Shown one piece after another: positions 8,017 to 14,955 of a stretch of DNA of 20,254 bases; position 1 is the first letter of the stretch; each line of letters opens with the position of its first letter. A program made the translations under genes and the position numbers. Where the stretch lies: NCBI GenBank assembly GCA_041485845.1, contig JBGPKH010000080.1, positions 1 to 20,254 of the forward strand. Direction: 5' to 3'. Under the pieces are notes generated by a model. That model saw nothing but the letters and a program-made list of their open reading frames with translations, had not been told where the DNA came from and ran no database searches. Source of the DNA: OMOG01 sp041485845. Its GTDB lineage: Bacteria; Acidobacteriota; Terriglobia; Bryobacterales; Bryobacteraceae.

Positions 8017-9471
8017 TTACATGGGACGTTGCAGTGCTACTACGTCCCCCTTCTGCAGACCGGAGCGGACGGATACCGCGGTGAAACTGCTCAGACCGAG
8101 GTCTACCTTCTTCTTGGTCCAGCCTTCCGGACCCTGAACAAAAACATACGAACCGTCGTTTTCCGCAAAAACCGCGGTACGCGGCGCTACCAGCGTGTCG
8201 GTTTCCACATTCATGACGATTTCCGCGCTCCCCGTGAGATCGGGGATCAGGCGGGGATCGGTCTTGTCGATCCTGATGCGGACGGGGATCTCGCCCACAT
8301 AGCTGGCGCGGAACGTGCTGGTTTTCGACATGGCCCCAATCCCCATCAGCGATCCGGGCAATTCTACTTCCGGATAGGCATCCAGCCGGATGGTGGCCTT
8401 CATCCCCAACCGCAACCGCTCGGCATCCACTTGGTTTACCGTGGCGTTCAGCACCATCGAACGCGGATCCACGATGGTAAGGAAGGGCTGCCCGGCATTG
8501 ACCTGATCGCCCTCGCGGACCTGGCCGAACTCGCCGTTGCGGACGATGCTGGCCATCACCACGATTCCATCCATGGGCGACTTGATGGTCATCCGCTGGA
8601 CGTTGATCTCGGCGCGCGACAATTCGATCTTGGACTGGTCGCGATTCAACTCCGAGCTGCGGATGGCCGCCCGTTGGGATTCTTCCACCAGGGCGGATTC
8701 GGCCACTAGCTGTTGGTAAGTTTTCTCGGCTTCCTCCACCCGGAGCTTGAATTTCTCCTGGTCGATCTGGGAACGGATAGGCGCGGTTTGCAGGTCGAGC
8801 AGGGCCTTGTCCCAATCGGCCTTGGAACTGCGGACCGTCTGGTCGTGTGCTTCCTTGAAAGCGGCCAGGTTGGCCATCATCTTGCGAATGCTGTTTTCGG
8901 ACTGGATTACGGAGTCTTTGTAGTCGTCCAGGCGCTGCTGTTGGTTCTGGGGATCGAATTCGGCCACCACGTCGCCGGTCTTCACGTGCGTCCCGGCTTT
9001 GGCGAGGCGCAGCAGGACCAAGTTGAAGTCACCGCCCGGACCACCGGGGCCGCCACCCATATCGCCGCCACCGCCGCCACCACGACCGCCGCCGCCGCTA
9101 AAACCCGAATCGCCGCCGCGGTTCATTCCCGTCCGGCTGCCCATGACCCGGGGGGCCAGGAGTGGGGCGAAATTCTGTGCAGCGACGGTGCCGTTGACCC
9201 TCACCGCTGCGGTCACATGTCCTAATGACACCGCGATGGTGGGCACGGACACGACGGGGCCGCCGCCGGCGGTCTTGTTCGCCGACTGGTTCTTCATATA
9301 GAAGGCTGCACCGCCGGCCAGAAGAGCGACAACCACTAGAGTCCCCCAAAGACCGGTCCGGCGAGGTTTTGCCGGATGGTGCTTGGGAGGCACTGCCGTG
9401 GGCCGCGGCGCTGGTGTTACCGGTGCAATCTTTACTCCGTCATCGGGCGACGGACTACTCGAAGTTGCCAT
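8017..9471 (-). CDS. HlyD-like periplasmic adaptor with Gly-rich insertion in the lipoyl domain
   Basis: 484 residues from the ATG at 9471. A GTG at 9477 in the same frame would add two codons, but GGAAGG (9478-9483, minus strand) touches that GTG and is correctly placed, 6 bases off, for the ATG. A Pro-rich cytoplasmic N-terminus (1-38) precedes one membrane helix (about 41-59). The first lipoyl strand (FAPLLAPRV, 101-109) is followed by a Gly-rich insertion (about 111-148), then LRLAKAGTHVKTGDVVAEFD resumes the lipoyl fold. A coiled-coil hairpin (about 175-285), the second lipoyl half (IKSPMDGIVV), the barrel and the membrane-proximal domain complete a normal adaptor. It is the first gene of the efflux operon, after about 130 bases free of genes up to the inverted repeat at 9600. 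Confidence 0.88.
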   Translation of the reverse strand: MATSSSPSPDDGVKIAPVTPAPRPTAVPPKHHPAKPRRTGLWGTLVVVALLAGGAAFYMKNQSANKTAGGGPVVSVPTIAVSLGHVTAAVRVNGTVAAQNFAPLLAPRVMGSRTGMNRGGDSGFSGGGGRGGGGGGDMGGGPGGPGGDFNLVLLRLAKAGTHVKTGDVVAEFDPQNQQQRLDDYKDSVIQSENSIRKMMANLAAFKEAHDQTVRSSKADWDKALLDLQTAPIRSQIDQEKFKLRVEEAEKTYQQLVAESALVEESQRAAIRSSELNRDQSKIELSRAEINVQRMTIKSPMDGIVVMASIVRNGEFGQVREGDQVNAGQPFLTIVDPRSMVLNATVNQVDAERLRLGMKATIRLDAYPEVELPGSLMGIGAMSKTSTFRASYVGEIPVRIRIDKTDPRLIPDLTGSAEIVMNVETDTLVAPRTAVFAENDGSYVFVQGPEGWTKKKVDLGLSSFTAVSVRSGLQKGDVVALQRPM

Positions 9472-9485
9472 TTTCACCCTTCCAA

Positions 9486-9498
9486 GGCCAAATTGGCC
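9486..9498. promoter_or_regulatory. Short palindrome just upstream of the efflux operon start
   Basis: GGCCAAATTGGCC is a perfect 6-bp inverted repeat around one central base. It sits 3 bases upstream of the ribosome site of the first adaptor gene, where a repressor or a small RNA hairpin could limit expression. No convincing -35/-10 pair was identified in 9500-9600. The function is a guess from position only. Confidence 0.25.
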
Positions 9499-9599
9499 CC
9501 TTCACAGATCTTAGCAGTTCAACGAAAAGACGCCAGTGAAGCCGCAAAGGTTATCCCGGTCACCAGCGGAGTGGAACTTTTTGGGGGGGACCGGAAAAA

Positions 9600-9706
9600 C
9601 ATTTGGCCACAAATGAACACGAATGAACACAAAAAAGAACGGAGAAAGAGAGTAAGTGCTTTATTTTCTTATTCGTGTTCATTCGTGTTCATTCGTGGCC
9701 CAAATG
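9600..9706. repeat. Long imperfect inverted repeat (REP/MITE-like) with 10-bp subrepeats
   Basis: Arms at 9600-9630 and 9675-9706 are complementary over about 31 bases with one mismatch and one single-base indel, around a 44-base loop. Each arm is built from repeats of the 10-mer GAATGAACAC or its complement GTGTTCATTC. The base composition is much more AT-rich than the flanking genes. The right arm runs into the 3' end of the homoserine dehydrogenase gene. As RNA it would form a long hairpin after that gene's stop and, on the minus strand, is followed shortly by a T-run, so it may also end transcription. No transposase is present; mobilisation in trans is an inference from the structure. Confidence 0.85.
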
Positions 9707-10663
9707 GTTTTCGCTCAGATTCACCAGGTCGCTGAACACCCCGTAGGCCGTCTGCTCGACCCCCGGCTCTATGGTGACGATGCCGAAGGTCCCCATCAGG
9801 TCCGTGTGGAAGAGAATCAGGTTGGACGTTCCGGGGGTGGCGGCCAGGATGTCGGCGCGATCCAGCACCTCCGCGCGCACGCGCAACGAAACGCCCGACC
9901 CGGTGCGCCGGCCGCGGCTGACCAGCCGCACGGTCTTGCCCTGGCGCATGATCTCGTGTAGTTTCTTGGGGGTGAGGCGGGTGATACCGCGGGTCGAGAC
10001 CTGCTGTGGGGTGGTGCGCGCGTCCATCAGGACATTAGCTATGGCGGCGGTCTTGGCGGCCGAGTCCCAGCCCTCCACGTCGAAGGCGCCATCGGCTTCC
10101 GTGATCCCCATCTGGCGGGCGGCGGCCAGGCCGAATTCGAACGATCCGCCCTGCTCCATGGTTTCGATGACTACTTTTGTAGTGGAATTCAACACCCCGG
10201 CGAAGCCCAGCACTTTCAGGCCTGGCAGGCTGTGATGCCACAGGTTGAACACGGGGGCGCCATCCATCACGGCCGATTCGAAGCGGAAGCCCAGGTTTAA
10301 GGCGGCGGCCTCGTCACGGAGTGCGGCGTAGGCGTGGGCGATGGGACCCTTGTTCGCGGTGACCACGTGCATGCCTTGGGCGAACGCGGCGCGGATGTGG
10401 GAGATGGCCGGCTCGCCGGTAGAGGGTTCGAGGGTGGTCAGTTCGACTGCTGTATCGGCGTGGGCCGCGTCGAGGAAGGCTTCGATGGAAGGCTGGCGCG
10501 GGCCGAGGGGGGGATCGTCCGGGAGGCCGTTGAGGTCGATGGCCGTGCCGTGACGGAGCGTGTGGATGCCGGTGATGGTGAACGGGAAGTCGGCGCGTTT
10601 TTGGCGCAGGAGGCGGGCCAAGGCGCGGCCGACATTGCCGTATCCGATCAGCGCGAGTTTCAA
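9689..10663 (-). CDS. hom: Homoserine dehydrogenase, short form without ACT domain
   Basis: 324 residues. The enzyme reduces aspartate semialdehyde to homoserine, leading to Thr, Met and Ile. Visible: a Rossmann NAD(P) motif GYGNVG (7-12), the TANKGP segment (102-107), GVLNSTTK (156-163; most homologues read NGTTN), and the catalytic region DVEGWDSAAK (195-204), in which the Asp and Lys expected for hydride transfer chemistry are present. PGVEQTAYGVFSDL (300-313) is the usual C-terminal signature. The regulatory ACT domain of longer forms is absent. The start is TTG at 10663, chosen because the Rossmann fold begins immediately after it and no ATG or GTG fits; its ribosome site is poor. The last five codons and the stop come from the inverted repeat at 9600-9706. 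Confidence 0.9.
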   Translation of the reverse strand: MKLALIGYGNVGRALARLLRQKRADFPFTITGIHTLRHGTAIDLNGLPDDPPLGPRQPSIEAFLDAAHADTAVELTTLEPSTGEPAISHIRAAFAQGMHVVTANKGPIAHAYAALRDEAAALNLGFRFESAVMDGAPVFNLWHHSLPGLKVLGFAGVLNSTTKVVIETMEQGGSFEFGLAAARQMGITEADGAFDVEGWDSAAKTAAIANVLMDARTTPQQVSTRGITRLTPKKLHEIMRQGKTVRLVSRGRRTGSGVSLRVRAEVLDRADILAATPGTSNLILFHTDLMGTFGIVTIEPGVEQTAYGVFSDLVNLSENHLGHE

Positions 10664-10732
10664 GAGTCGATTGTAGCGTGCGATGGCACGCCGCGGAGGC
10701 GCGGTCCGGCGCGGAGGGTTCTTGGATCGCCC

Positions 10733-10823
10733 CAGGACTGCGCCCCGAACGAGTGGCCTGCGGGGCCTCAGAAAGTCCTGTCTGCTGACTCCTCAACATC
10801 GAGGACTTTCTTTGTCGATGTTG
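10733..10823 (-). promoter_or_regulatory. Structured leader upstream of hom with mutually exclusive hairpins
   Basis: Several perfect stems overlap here. CAACATCGA (10794-10802) pairs with 10815-10823. GAAAGTCCT (10771-10779) pairs with 10802-10810. CAGGACT (10733-10739) pairs with 10774-10780 and encloses GCCCCG (10742-10747) paired with 10761-10766. The first and second cannot form together, nor the second and third. The segment lies 70-160 bases upstream of the hom TTG on its own strand. Alternating stems are what an attenuator or riboswitch-like leader shows, but a degraded mobile repeat would look similar. A 20-codon frame (10900-10838, minus) ends just before it but is not rich in Thr, Ile or Met codons. 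Confidence 0.4.
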
Positions 10824-10886
10824 GCGCTGCAAGGCGCCTAACCAAGCGCACCGGCGGCGGACACGTCCGACAACTTCCGTTGAGGC

Positions 10887-11123
10887 CTCCGGGAGTTCAT
10901 CACCGCTGACCGGCGGATTGCCCACGCCCGCCCGTGCCAAAACTTTCAAGGCCTTCGGCACATCCGCATGGGCCGCCATCCGACGAAAACACTCGTCGGT
11001 GCGAAGGCCGGAAAGCTTCTCGGCCACCGCCACGTTGATCAGTTGATTGAGCGCCACTCCTTCGCTCCGGGCTACTTTCCCAGCCTCTTCCAGCAGGGAC
11101 GGCTGAAGACCCAGCCGCAACAT
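10887..11123 (-). pseudogene. Ribbon-helix-helix antitoxin-like gene lacking its own stop
   Basis: From the ATG at 11123 about 79 residues resemble the HicB/Arc-like antitoxins. A strand (MLRLGLQPSLLEEA) is followed by a helix, the family-typical turn EGVALNQLINVAVAEKL (about residues 22-38) and a Lys/Arg-rich helical tail ending at GDELPE. A protein of this kind normally stops about there. Instead the frame stays open to 10314, entering the hom gene in another frame, which suggests loss of the natural stop or a small deletion. GAGGG (minus strand) lies 6 bases before 11123; an upstream ATG at 11162 would add 13 residues. Whether a product is still made is uncertain. It diverges from the winged-helix gene at 11183; no toxin gene was recognised next to it. 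Confidence 0.5.
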
Positions 11124-11164
11124 TACGCCCTCGGCGAACTGGCGCAGGCGGAGGACGGGCATGA

Positions 11165-11177
11165 GCTATATAATAGC
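11165..11177. promoter_or_regulatory. Palindrome with -10-like boxes between divergent regulator genes
   Basis: GCTAT-ATA-ATAGC is a 5-bp inverted repeat around three bases. It contains TATAAT (11169-11174) reading plus and TATTAT (11170-11175) reading minus. It sits between the minus-strand RHH gene (start 11123 or 11162) and the plus-strand winged-helix start at 11183. A plus transcript from this box would begin almost at the ATG, that is, leaderless. No good -35 is seen. Autorepression by either DNA-binding protein is an inference. Confidence 0.4.
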
Positions 11178-11182
11178 GGCAT

Positions 11183-11500
11183 ATGGAAAGCTCCAAGGCG
11201 ACCAGCTTCATCCCTTATCTGGAGGGCAGTCAGAAAGAGCGCGAGTTGCGCGATCGCCCAGCCCCGGCTTCCGGAGGCACTGCATTCTCCGTGCTGGCAG
11301 CACTGGCCGATGCGCAACAGGGCGTAATGGCGCTCGGCGATTTGCAGCAAGCCAGCGGCATGAGCTTCCTGGATTTTTCGCAAGCGCTCCAGCGCCTGGC
11401 GGATTCGGGGTACCTGACGGTGAGCGGTCAACCCGGCAAAGAGAACGCACAGCTCACCACCCTCGGCGCGGACGTGGCGGCTCTTGCCCGCCCAGCCTGA
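11183..11500 (+). CDS. Small winged-helix DNA-binding protein, family not recognised
   Basis: 105 residues. A polar N-terminus (1-33) precedes a region that reads as a winged helix: helix FSVLAALADAQ (35-45), a second helix around LGDLQQASGM (51-60), a likely recognition helix FLDFSQALQRLADSGYL (62-78) and a wing TVSGQPGKENAQLTTLG (79-95). This resembles MarR/PadR-like small regulators in layout, without a signature that fixes the family. There is no Shine-Dalgarno, which fits a leaderless message from the TATAAT at 11169. Divergent from the RHH antitoxin-like gene, so it may regulate the shared intergenic region. The target is unknown. Confidence 0.6.
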   Translation: MESSKATSFIPYLEGSQKERELRDRPAPASGGTAFSVLAALADAQQGVMALGDLQQASGMSFLDFSQALQRLADSGYLTVSGQPGKENAQLTTLGADVAALARPA

Positions 11501-11510
11501 GGGCATGGAA

Positions 11511-11523
11511 CCCGGCTACCGGG
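11511..11523 (+). terminator. Short GC hairpin after the winged-helix gene
   Basis: CCCGG-CTA-CCGGG forms a 5-bp stem 10 bases after the stop at 11500, followed only by CTTTGGG rather than a real T-run. A second stem, GGCCGG (11553-11558) with CCGGCC (11572-11577), lies just beyond. Together they may end transcription before the convergent receptor gene. The rest of 11501-11684 holds nothing recognisable. Confidence 0.3.
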
Positions 11524-11684
11524 CTTTGGGAGTTGTCCGGATTCACTCGAATGGCCGGCGCGGCGGCTACACCGGCCGGGGGAATCGCGAAGAGCGCAGG
11601 CCCCACCCGATCGGGTCGAGGGTCTTCTGGACGTCCTGGCCGCCCGTATTCACGCGCGCCCAGGAGATGCAACGCCATGATTGT

Positions 11685-14600
11685 TCAGAAAGCGTACTTT
11701 GCCGCAAACTGCAATATACGCGGGTCCAGTGAGCTCTGGATCCGTCCGAAATTGGCGGAGTTCAAACTTGACGACGGCCCGTTAAAGTTTGTGTGGTTCA
11801 GTACATTAAAGAATTCAAAGCGCAATTCCACCCGCTGGCTCTCGCGGATCTTGAAGGACCGTGTCAGACCGCTGTCCATGTTGAAGTAACTTGGCGCCAG
11901 TAGAGAATTGTATCCGGCATTTCCAAACGCGCCGGGTGCGTTCGGAACAAACGCCTTCGGATCGATCCACCTCAAGGTATTCAGATCCTTGATATAAGGT
12001 GAGCCGGCCACATTGGGACGGTCCAGGCCATTCCCGGAGAGGGAGGCGTCCACCCCGGTCCTGGGACTGAACGGGAATCCGGTGTGAGTGGAGATCAGGA
12101 AAGACAACTGCCAACCCGAGAAAGCCGTGTCCATGGCCCGGTTCGCGAATCGCGGGCTCTCATATACAAATGTAGTCACGAAGTTGTTGCGTAAATCGTG
12201 GTCGCAAGGGCCGTAATCCGCGTTGCGGTTGAACGGGTTCTGGTACTGGTTGCCGGTAAGCCTGTTGCCGACCGGCTGCGCGTCCTGCAAGCAGTGAGAC
12301 CAGGTGTACGAAGTGAGCAAGGTGAAGTGATTGGCAAAGCGGCGCTGCAAGGACAGCTTGAGACCGTTGTAGTTTGTGTTGACGCCATCATCCATCTGCG
12401 TAATCGCCGAGTAGAACGCTCCCGCCGCCGGGTTCAGCAGATACAATACGCGACGCTGATTCAGGTTGCCGAGTGTCGCTCCGGGCACGTTCAGGGCGGG
12501 GTTGCCCTCAATCGAGGAGCGGTAGTGGGTCCCTTTGTCCCCGATATACGTGGCGCTAGCCAGCCAGTCCTTTCCCATCTGGCGTTGCAGACTCAAGTTC
12601 CACTTTTGAGTGTACGGGTGGTGGAGGTCCAACGGAAAGTTGATATAGGCGCCTTGCTGGGGGAACGGAGCATCTTTAGTGGGCGGATACGGGAAAGGAA
12701 ATGGGTTACCTCCGGGATAACCGGCGAAAGGATCGGCGAAACCTCCGGCGGGAGCATTCAAGTTGATCTGGTTGCCCCAGGGCGAAGCGTTCGCCCAATC
12801 CCTGGCGGTGAAAGACTCCGGTGTATCGAAGAATATGCTGTAGGACGCGCGAATGCTCATCTTTCCGCTTCCGGTCGGATCCCACGCCAGGCCGAACCGG
12901 GGCGCGAAATCGAGGTACCTGGAGTTCGCGTAGGCCCGGGGAACGCCCGGGTCGCCGTAGAAGAGCAATCCGGGAGGCGCGTTGTTGTAGAGGCTGGTCT
13001 TCTTTCCCGCGGTGAAAGCGTCCATTGAGAAAGTGTTGCCGCGCCCGGCGACATCGTGTTCCGGAAGCGACGGCTCCCAGCGCACTCCCAGGTGCAGATT
13101 CAGCCTGCTGCCGACCTTGATGTCGTCCTGAAAGTAGAGGCCGACATATTTCTGGCGCAGTCCTATCTCCGCCAGGCTTTGTTGGATCACGGAATTCGGC
13201 CGGCCCAACAGGTAGTCCGCCAGGGCTTCACCGGAGATCGATCCATTGAAGGCGAATGTCCCATTGCCGCGTTGTACGTTTCGCTCATTCATTTGAACCG
13301 GGATCGCCGAAAACCCAAAGCTATAGTGGTGGCTGTTGCGGATCCAGTCCATGTCGTCGGCGAACTGGAACTGATTGCGATGGAAAATCGAGGGAGCATT
13401 GGATCCGCCGCCCATCGAAAAGTGGTTCGACACGGACAGGTCGATGTAGCCCGGGTCAATATTAGCCATCTTTACACCCACCGAAACGGGGTTGGGAATA
13501 CCGTCCGCAACCCCACGATTGACGGCCAGGCGCGAATAGCCGAGGTGAAAGGCATTGGTGACGGTGGGTGAAACGGTCCACTGGCTGCCCAAAACAGCGG
13601 CCTGCGCGCGCATTTTGAGACCAGCCCGGGTGGTGTTGAGAAGGTTTCCGTCAAAGATCGGCGGGTTACTGAAGTCGGCAACGAAATAGCGGCCGAAGAT
13701 GGAGTGCTTGGAGCTCTGCTGCCAGTCCCCACGAGTTACGAACTGGTTCTCGTCATTGGGATTCGGAATGGAGTAAGTCAGCCTGCCACAGGGATCGATG
13801 GACGTGGGAACGTACTTCAGCAGCGCCACCGCGGGCGCGCTAAAACGGTTGGGGTCAATGAAACTGTTGGGGAACGGCGCACGGGTATTTGGGTCGAGAA
13901 TGGTACGCGCCACCCCGCTCGACTGGCACGCCGCCGAGGCGAGGGCGCTGAAATCTCCTTTGAGCGTGGCCGCTGTTGGCACAAAAGAAAGAGATTGCGG
14001 CGGGGCGGTCCGTTCCCGCGTTCCCTGGTAACCGCCGAAGACGAAGATCTTATCCCGCTTGACCGGCCCGCCAATCGTGCCTCCGAACTGATTACGACGC
14101 AGGCTGTCTTGCGTCGCCGCAAAAAAGTTCCGCGCGTTAAAGTTGCCGTTGCGGACAAATTCGAAGAGGTTGCCGTGAAAGTGGTTGGTGCCGGACTTCG
14201 TGACAACGTTGACCAACGCTCCGGCCTGTAATCCGTTGCGCGCGGAAAGACCGCCCGTCTGCACGTTGAATTCCTGCAGCGCATCGGGAAAAGGATACGG
14301 TAGATTGACGTTCGAGTGGGTGTCGCGATGGTCCGCGCCATCGAGCAGGTAATTATTGGCATTCGCCTGGCCGCCGGCAACGGAAACGCCGACCGATGTC
14401 GGGTAATCATGAGTGGTGATGAATCTGCCGGCCGCGCTTGGCGCCACGGCGGCGCCTCCGGCCACAAGTATCAGGTCGGTCGCCTGCCGTCCGTTCAGGG
14501 GAAGCGAGATAATACGCCGCTGATCGATCACCTCCGATACGGAAGTATCCTGCGTCTCGACCATCGCCGCGTTCGCAGAGACGGAAACCTCCTGGGTGAC

Positions 14601-14939
14601 CGCGCCCACCTGAAGCGCGACGTTGATCTGGACGTTGTTGCCCACTTGGAGGATGATTCCCGATTGCACGTAGCTGACGAAGGCCGGAGCGCTCACTTCG
14701 AGCTTGCAGGGTCCCACGGTGAGGTCCGGCAGCACATAGGATCCGTCATTGCCGCTGACAGTAGTCCGAATCCGGCCCGTGTCAGTCTGCGTGGCTTTGA
14801 TCTGAACGCCGGGGACTACGGCTCCGCTGGCGTCGGTTACGATCCCATGAATCTGGGCGTTGGCGACTGACTGAGCACGGACTGAGCGAGGGCACAAAAC
14901 AAGGGCCAATATCCATATCGCGATGGTGAAGCGTTGCAT
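11685..14939 (-). CDS. Oar-type TonB-dependent outer-membrane receptor
   Basis: 1084 residues. A signal peptide (about 1-22, cleaved near VRA-QS) is followed by a carboxypeptidase-regulatory-like domain (about 27-115; IHGIVTDASGAVVPGVQI). Then come a plug region (about 135-250; ISLPLNGRQATDLILVAGG, GANNYLLDG-like, ALVNVVTKSGTNHFHG) and a long beta-barrel ending in DPRILQFAAKYAF with a terminal Phe, as needed for outer-membrane assembly. Such SusC/Oar-like receptors import bulky ligands, often oligosaccharides, using TonB energy; acidobacteria have many. The start has GGGAGAGG (minus strand) about 7 bases upstream. It is the third gene of its operon, 16 bases after the exported TIM-barrel-like protein, suggesting that the two handle the same ligand. 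No partner lipoprotein (SusD) is seen. Confidence 0.93.
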   Translation of the reverse strand: MQRFTIAIWILALVLCPRSVRAQSVANAQIHGIVTDASGAVVPGVQIKATQTDTGRIRTTVSGNDGSYVLPDLTVGPCKLEVSAPAFVSYVQSGIILQVGNNVQINVALQVGAVTQEVSVSANAAMVETQDTSVSEVIDQRRIISLPLNGRQATDLILVAGGAAVAPSAAGRFITTHDYPTSVGVSVAGGQANANNYLLDGADHRDTHSNVNLPYPFPDALQEFNVQTGGLSARNGLQAGALVNVVTKSGTNHFHGNLFEFVRNGNFNARNFFAATQDSLRRNQFGGTIGGPVKRDKIFVFGGYQGTRERTAPPQSLSFVPTAATLKGDFSALASAACQSSGVARTILDPNTRAPFPNSFIDPNRFSAPAVALLKYVPTSIDPCGRLTYSIPNPNDENQFVTRGDWQQSSKHSIFGRYFVADFSNPPIFDGNLLNTTRAGLKMRAQAAVLGSQWTVSPTVTNAFHLGYSRLAVNRGVADGIPNPVSVGVKMANIDPGYIDLSVSNHFSMGGGSNAPSIFHRNQFQFADDMDWIRNSHHYSFGFSAIPVQMNERNVQRGNGTFAFNGSISGEALADYLLGRPNSVIQQSLAEIGLRQKYVGLYFQDDIKVGSRLNLHLGVRWEPSLPEHDVAGRGNTFSMDAFTAGKKTSLYNNAPPGLLFYGDPGVPRAYANSRYLDFAPRFGLAWDPTGSGKMSIRASYSIFFDTPESFTARDWANASPWGNQINLNAPAGGFADPFAGYPGGNPFPFPYPPTKDAPFPQQGAYINFPLDLHHPYTQKWNLSLQRQMGKDWLASATYIGDKGTHYRSSIEGNPALNVPGATLGNLNQRRVLYLLNPAAGAFYSAITQMDDGVNTNYNGLKLSLQRRFANHFTLLTSYTWSHCLQDAQPVGNRLTGNQYQNPFNRNADYGPCDHDLRNNFVTTFVYESPRFANRAMDTAFSGWQLSFLISTHTGFPFSPRTGVDASLSGNGLDRPNVAGSPYIKDLNTLRWIDPKAFVPNAPGAFGNAGYNSLLAPSYFNMDSGLTRSFKIRESQRVELRFEFFNVLNHTNFNGPSSSLNSANFGRIQSSLDPRILQFAAKYAF

Positions 14940-14955
14940 GATTCATCCTCTCCCT

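Noticed and set aside
9573..9735. Plus-strand frame reading MNTNEHKK and FSYSCSFVFIRGP
   Set aside because: This is simply the translation of the inverted repeat at 9600-9706, whose 10-bp subunits give peptide-like repeats; no independent coding evidence.
10836..10842. GCCTAAC resembling an integron attC core site
   Set aside because: The matching second core (GTTRRRY) at a suitable distance is imperfect, the left and right halves do not pair as in attC, and no integrase or cassette is present.
11161..11889. 242-codon plus-strand frame overlapping the winged-helix gene and the receptor end
   Set aside because: It runs antisense into the conserved C-terminus of the TonB receptor and shows no domain; the 105-residue frame at 11183 has the winged-helix pattern.
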